Source: Hathewaya proteolytica DSM 3090 (GTDB lineage Bacteria; Bacillota; Clostridia; Clostridiales; Clostridiaceae). From it: a stretch of 64,000 bases of DNA. The position numbers were made by a program, and so were the translations under genes. Below the pieces are notes generated by a model. It searched no databases. It had not been told where the DNA came from and was given only the letters and a program-made list of their open reading frames with translations. The stretch covers positions 1 to 64,000 of the forward strand of contig NZ_FRAD01000004.1 of assembly GCF_900142225.1 (NCBI RefSeq). Reading direction: 5' to 3'. Shown here in pieces: positions 61,796 to 64,000 of this stretch; within the stretch, counting starts at the first letter, position 1, and each line of letters begins with the position of its first letter.

Positions 61796-63355
61796 GTGAA
61801 AAAAAGAAGCATTATTATATTGCTTTGCAGTATATGTTTTTTTTGCATAACAGCCTGTTCAAAAAAACAATATGATGATATAGGGAAAGATAGTATAAAA
61901 GAAAAGGGCTTTAGTGAAGTAGTGGCTAAGCTTCAGCCTGCGAAAAAATATGAAATTCCAAGTTCAAAGAGAAACAATTATAGTATTGAAGGAGTTTTTG
62001 ATAATAATAGTAAAAGTGTTCATGCAAAGGAAACTATAGTATATACAAATAGATATAAAAGCCAACTGAAGGATATGGTTTTACATTTATATGCTGATGC
62101 TTACGGAAATGAAGATACCATGCCCAAAGGATTTGGTGGGGACATTTTTGACAAGAATTATTTAGGTGATATATGTGTAAAGTGTGTAAAGGCGGATAGC
62201 AAAACTGTGGAATTTACTCAAAATGATGAAGTTCTTCATTTTGAACTGCCACAGACGCTTATGCCAGATAAGGAGATAAGTCTCTATATTGAATTTGAGC
62301 TTAAAATTCCAAAATCTAATGGCAGATTTGGATTTATAGAAAATGATTACAGTTTTACAAACTGGTATCCTATAGTGTCCATGTACGATGAACTAAGTGG
62401 CCAATGGGACAAAAACTCATTCCACAATATAGGTGAATCAAATTTTGCGGATTACTCAGATTATAAAGTAAATATGGAAATACCTAATGATATGGTAATG
62501 GTTGCCACTGGTGTATGTAAAGAAAATGTAAAAGGAAATGGCAGGAAAATTGTGATTGCTGAAGAAAAAAATGTTAAGGATTTTGCCATGTATATATCTT
62601 CGGGTTACAAGGTTATATCTGACGGCATAGATGGCATAACAATAAATAGTTATTATTTTGGTGATAAATCAGGTGCAGCTAAGAGATTGCTTAATGAGGT
62701 AAAACAAGCCATGCATTTTTATAATAATGTTATAGGCAGTTACCCCTACAAGGAACTTGACATAGTAGAGAGCAGATTAAAGGGTGGAGCTATGGAATAC
62801 CCAGGCATAATACAAATGTATTCATATGAAAATGAGAGCAGTTCGGCGGAGATTGAAGAAAAATATTTAAACAGTACGGATCAGATTGTCATACATGAAC
62901 TGGTACATCAGTGGTGGTTTGGGGTGGTAGGCAATAATGAATATGAAGAGCCTATTTTAGATGAATCATTTACTTGCTATTGGACAAGTCTTTACTTTGA
63001 AAAATTTTATGGTAGAAGCAATAAATTTACCATGACAAGTATACTATCGAATTATGTGTTTTTTAAATCACTTTTGCCTATGAATAGAAATGTAAGTTCA
63101 TTCAGTGAACCTCAGGAATACGATATTGTAATATATCTGATGGCTCCAATGTCATTAGAAGATTTACGACGACAGTGTGGTGATGAGAAATTTATTGAAA
63201 TATTTAGACTTTACTATGAAAAGTTTAAATTTACCAATGCCACTGTGACGGATTTTGAGAAATGTGTGAAAGATGTATGTGGAGAAGAAAAGGCAAAGGA
63301 TTTCAATAATGCTATCAATGGTGTAGAATACGATGTTAATAAATTTCATGAATAA
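61796..63355 (+). CDS. M1-family metallopeptidase lipoprotein
   Basis: 519 residues. A lipoprotein signal ends in CITAC (lipidated Cys21). The zinc-peptidase motif HExxH-x18-E is complete: H367, E368, H371 and E390 (IHELVHQWWFG and DESFT). The exopeptidase sequence GGAMEYPG, the equivalent of GAMEN, lies about 95 bases upstream of it. Family M1 enzymes are aminopeptidases or leukotriene-A4-hydrolase relatives; here the enzyme should be tethered to the outer face of the membrane. It starts with GTG behind GGAGGTAAG. Gene order with the M16C protease suggests extracellular peptide use. Confidence 0.9.
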   Translation: MKKRSIIILLCSICFFCITACSKKQYDDIGKDSIKEKGFSEVVAKLQPAKKYEIPSSKRNNYSIEGVFDNNSKSVHAKETIVYTNRYKSQLKDMVLHLYADAYGNEDTMPKGFGGDIFDKNYLGDICVKCVKADSKTVEFTQNDEVLHFELPQTLMPDKEISLYIEFELKIPKSNGRFGFIENDYSFTNWYPIVSMYDELSGQWDKNSFHNIGESNFADYSDYKVNMEIPNDMVMVATGVCKENVKGNGRKIVIAEEKNVKDFAMYISSGYKVISDGIDGITINSYYFGDKSGAAKRLLNEVKQAMHFYNNVIGSYPYKELDIVESRLKGGAMEYPGIIQMYSYENESSSAEIEEKYLNSTDQIVIHELVHQWWFGVVGNNEYEEPILDESFTCYWTSLYFEKFYGRSNKFTMTSILSNYVFFKSLLPMNRNVSSFSEPQEYDIVIYLMAPMSLEDLRRQCGDEKFIEIFRLYYEKFKFTNATVTDFEKCVKDVCGEEKAKDFNNAINGVEYDVNKFHE

Positions 63356-63367
63356 GGGGATGATATT

Positions 63368-63799
63368 TTGGACGAAACAGCAGCAGTAAAGAGAAAAAAA
63401 ACTAAAATAAAAAAGACCATACGGAATATAATTATTTTTCTTCTTTCCATTGGAATAATTATTCTTAGTTTATTTTATGTATCATACAAGATTGACAAAA
63501 AGAACAACATAGACGAATTAAAGGCAATGAAATTTAATGGTGGTATTATTAAAGGAACATTGGAAGAAAATTTCAATACTTGTCTTAAAAATATTACTTG
63601 GGACTATGAAAGAAAAAATGAAAAGAACATGGTGAGTGTGCAAGGAGAGTATAAGCATGGAACAAAGAAAATTCAAGTTGAGGTAGAATTTCAAGTAATG
63701 GGGGGTAATACTGCGAAAGTTGTTAATGTTTATGCTGATGGTAAGAGAGATTTTGAAATTTGGCCCCAAATAGTAGAGAGTATGGAGTATAAGCAGTAA
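63368..63799 (+). CDS. Small single-helix membrane protein, unknown
   Basis: 143 residues: a Lys-rich start, one membrane helix (about 17-38, IRNIIIFLLSIGIIILSLFYVSY), then an extracytoplasmic part with ITWDYERKNEKNMVSVQGEYKHG and a C-terminal FQVMGGNTAKVVNVYADG that resembles the periplasmic-stretch of small clostridial membrane proteins. It starts with TTG behind GGGGATGA, 12 bases after the M1 peptidase stop, probably co-transcribed. I do not recognise a function. Confidence 0.65.
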   Translation: MDETAAVKRKKTKIKKTIRNIIIFLLSIGIIILSLFYVSYKIDKKNNIDELKAMKFNGGIIKGTLEENFNTCLKNITWDYERKNEKNMVSVQGEYKHGTKKIQVEVEFQVMGGNTAKVVNVYADGKRDFEIWPQIVESMEYKQ

Positions 63800-63891
63800 A
63801 GGTATTGATATTTTTAGAGATTAGTATGTGTTTAATAGGTGTTGCCTTAAAAAGAAGCCAGTGTAATATCAACCATAAAGGAGTGGTTAAA

Positions 63892-64000
63892 GTGAAAAAG
63901 TTAATGAAATATTTTAAAATTGGAACTATGGAATGGAGCACTACAGTTAAATACTGTTTAATTATTGGTACAATAATAGGTTTACTTGTTGGAGCACATA
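63892..64000 (+). CDS. Membrane protein, N-terminal fragment
   Basis: A frame opens with GTG at 63892, behind AAAGGAGTGG (63877-63886), and runs off the end: about 36 residues with a basic start and a hydrophobic helix (WSTTVKYCLIIGTIIGLLVGAH). The identity is not determinable from this part. Confidence 0.6.
   Translation, partial: MKKLMKYFKIGTMEWSTTVKYCLIIGTIIGLLVGAH

Noticed and set aside
1..64000. CRISPR array, tRNA or rRNA genes, prophage
   Set aside because: No regularly spaced repeats, no tRNA-like CCA or TψC pattern recognised by eye, no structural phage genes.

Overview
The window looks like chromosomal DNA from a strictly anaerobic, low-GC Firmicute, most likely a Clostridium (sensu stricto). 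Grounds: very AT-rich DNA, purine-rich Shine-Dalgarno sequences before nearly every gene, [FeFe]-hydrogenase maturation genes, a flavodiiron protein, a T-box controlled trp operon, a SigI/RsgI pair, CWB2 wall-anchoring repeats and an IS1380-type transposase fragment. I saw no rRNA, tRNA, CRISPR array or prophage.

Layout. 1-12.6 kb: edge of an insertion sequence, an lrgAB pair divergent from a chemoreceptor, a membrane spermidine-synthase-like protein with a phosphoesterase, a secreted CAP protein, LemA and TPM envelope proteins, a coiled-coil protein, a densely structured intergenic element, then degV, a TetR-type regulator and a MATE exporter. 12.7-18.8 kb: H-cluster maturation operon (TM1266-type regulator, hydE, hydG, hydF) followed by thiS-thiF-thiG. 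Each block has a good promoter and a hairpin with a U-tract before its first gene. 18.9-23.7 kb: paired chromate-transporter halves, FprA flavoprotein, a PdaA-like deacetylase, and a ferredoxin / NapH-like / ArsR operon whose promoter carries a dyad.

23.9-32.0 kb is an AT-rich accessory island that I regard as the most likely undescribed system: a CYTH (triphosphate tunnel) protein, a nucleotidyltransferase with a helical tail, a three-gene ABC-2 exporter, a radical SAM protein with SPASM-like cysteines, a nucleoside-diphosphate-kinase-like protein, and a PEP-synthase/rifampin-phosphotransferase-like dikinase. The shared theme is phosphoryl and nucleotidyl transfer plus radical chemistry and export, which suggests biosynthesis and export of an unknown phosphorylated or nucleotide-linked metabolite. 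No precursor peptide was seen.

32.1-38 kb: a membrane-anchored cysteine-hydrolase-like protein, an OmpR-type two-component system, a single-chain HEPN-nucleotidyltransferase fusion with a changed catalytic residue, and an NhaC antiporter. 38.1-46 kb: a complete Wadjet-type anti-plasmid SMC system in the order jetD-jetA-jetB-jetC. 46-53.1 kb: the trp operon (trpE, fused trpGD, trpC, trpF, trpB, trpA) behind a tryptophan T-box followed by a second antiterminator/terminator module with no stem I of its own.

53.1-64 kb: sigI-rsgI, divergent from a secreted DUF5667 protein, with matching SigI-like promoter elements facing both ways; a radical SAM protein; a GNAT acetyltransferase; a large secreted M16C protease with CWB2 repeats; an M1-family lipoprotein peptidase; a small membrane protein; and the start of a further membrane protein cut by the window edge.
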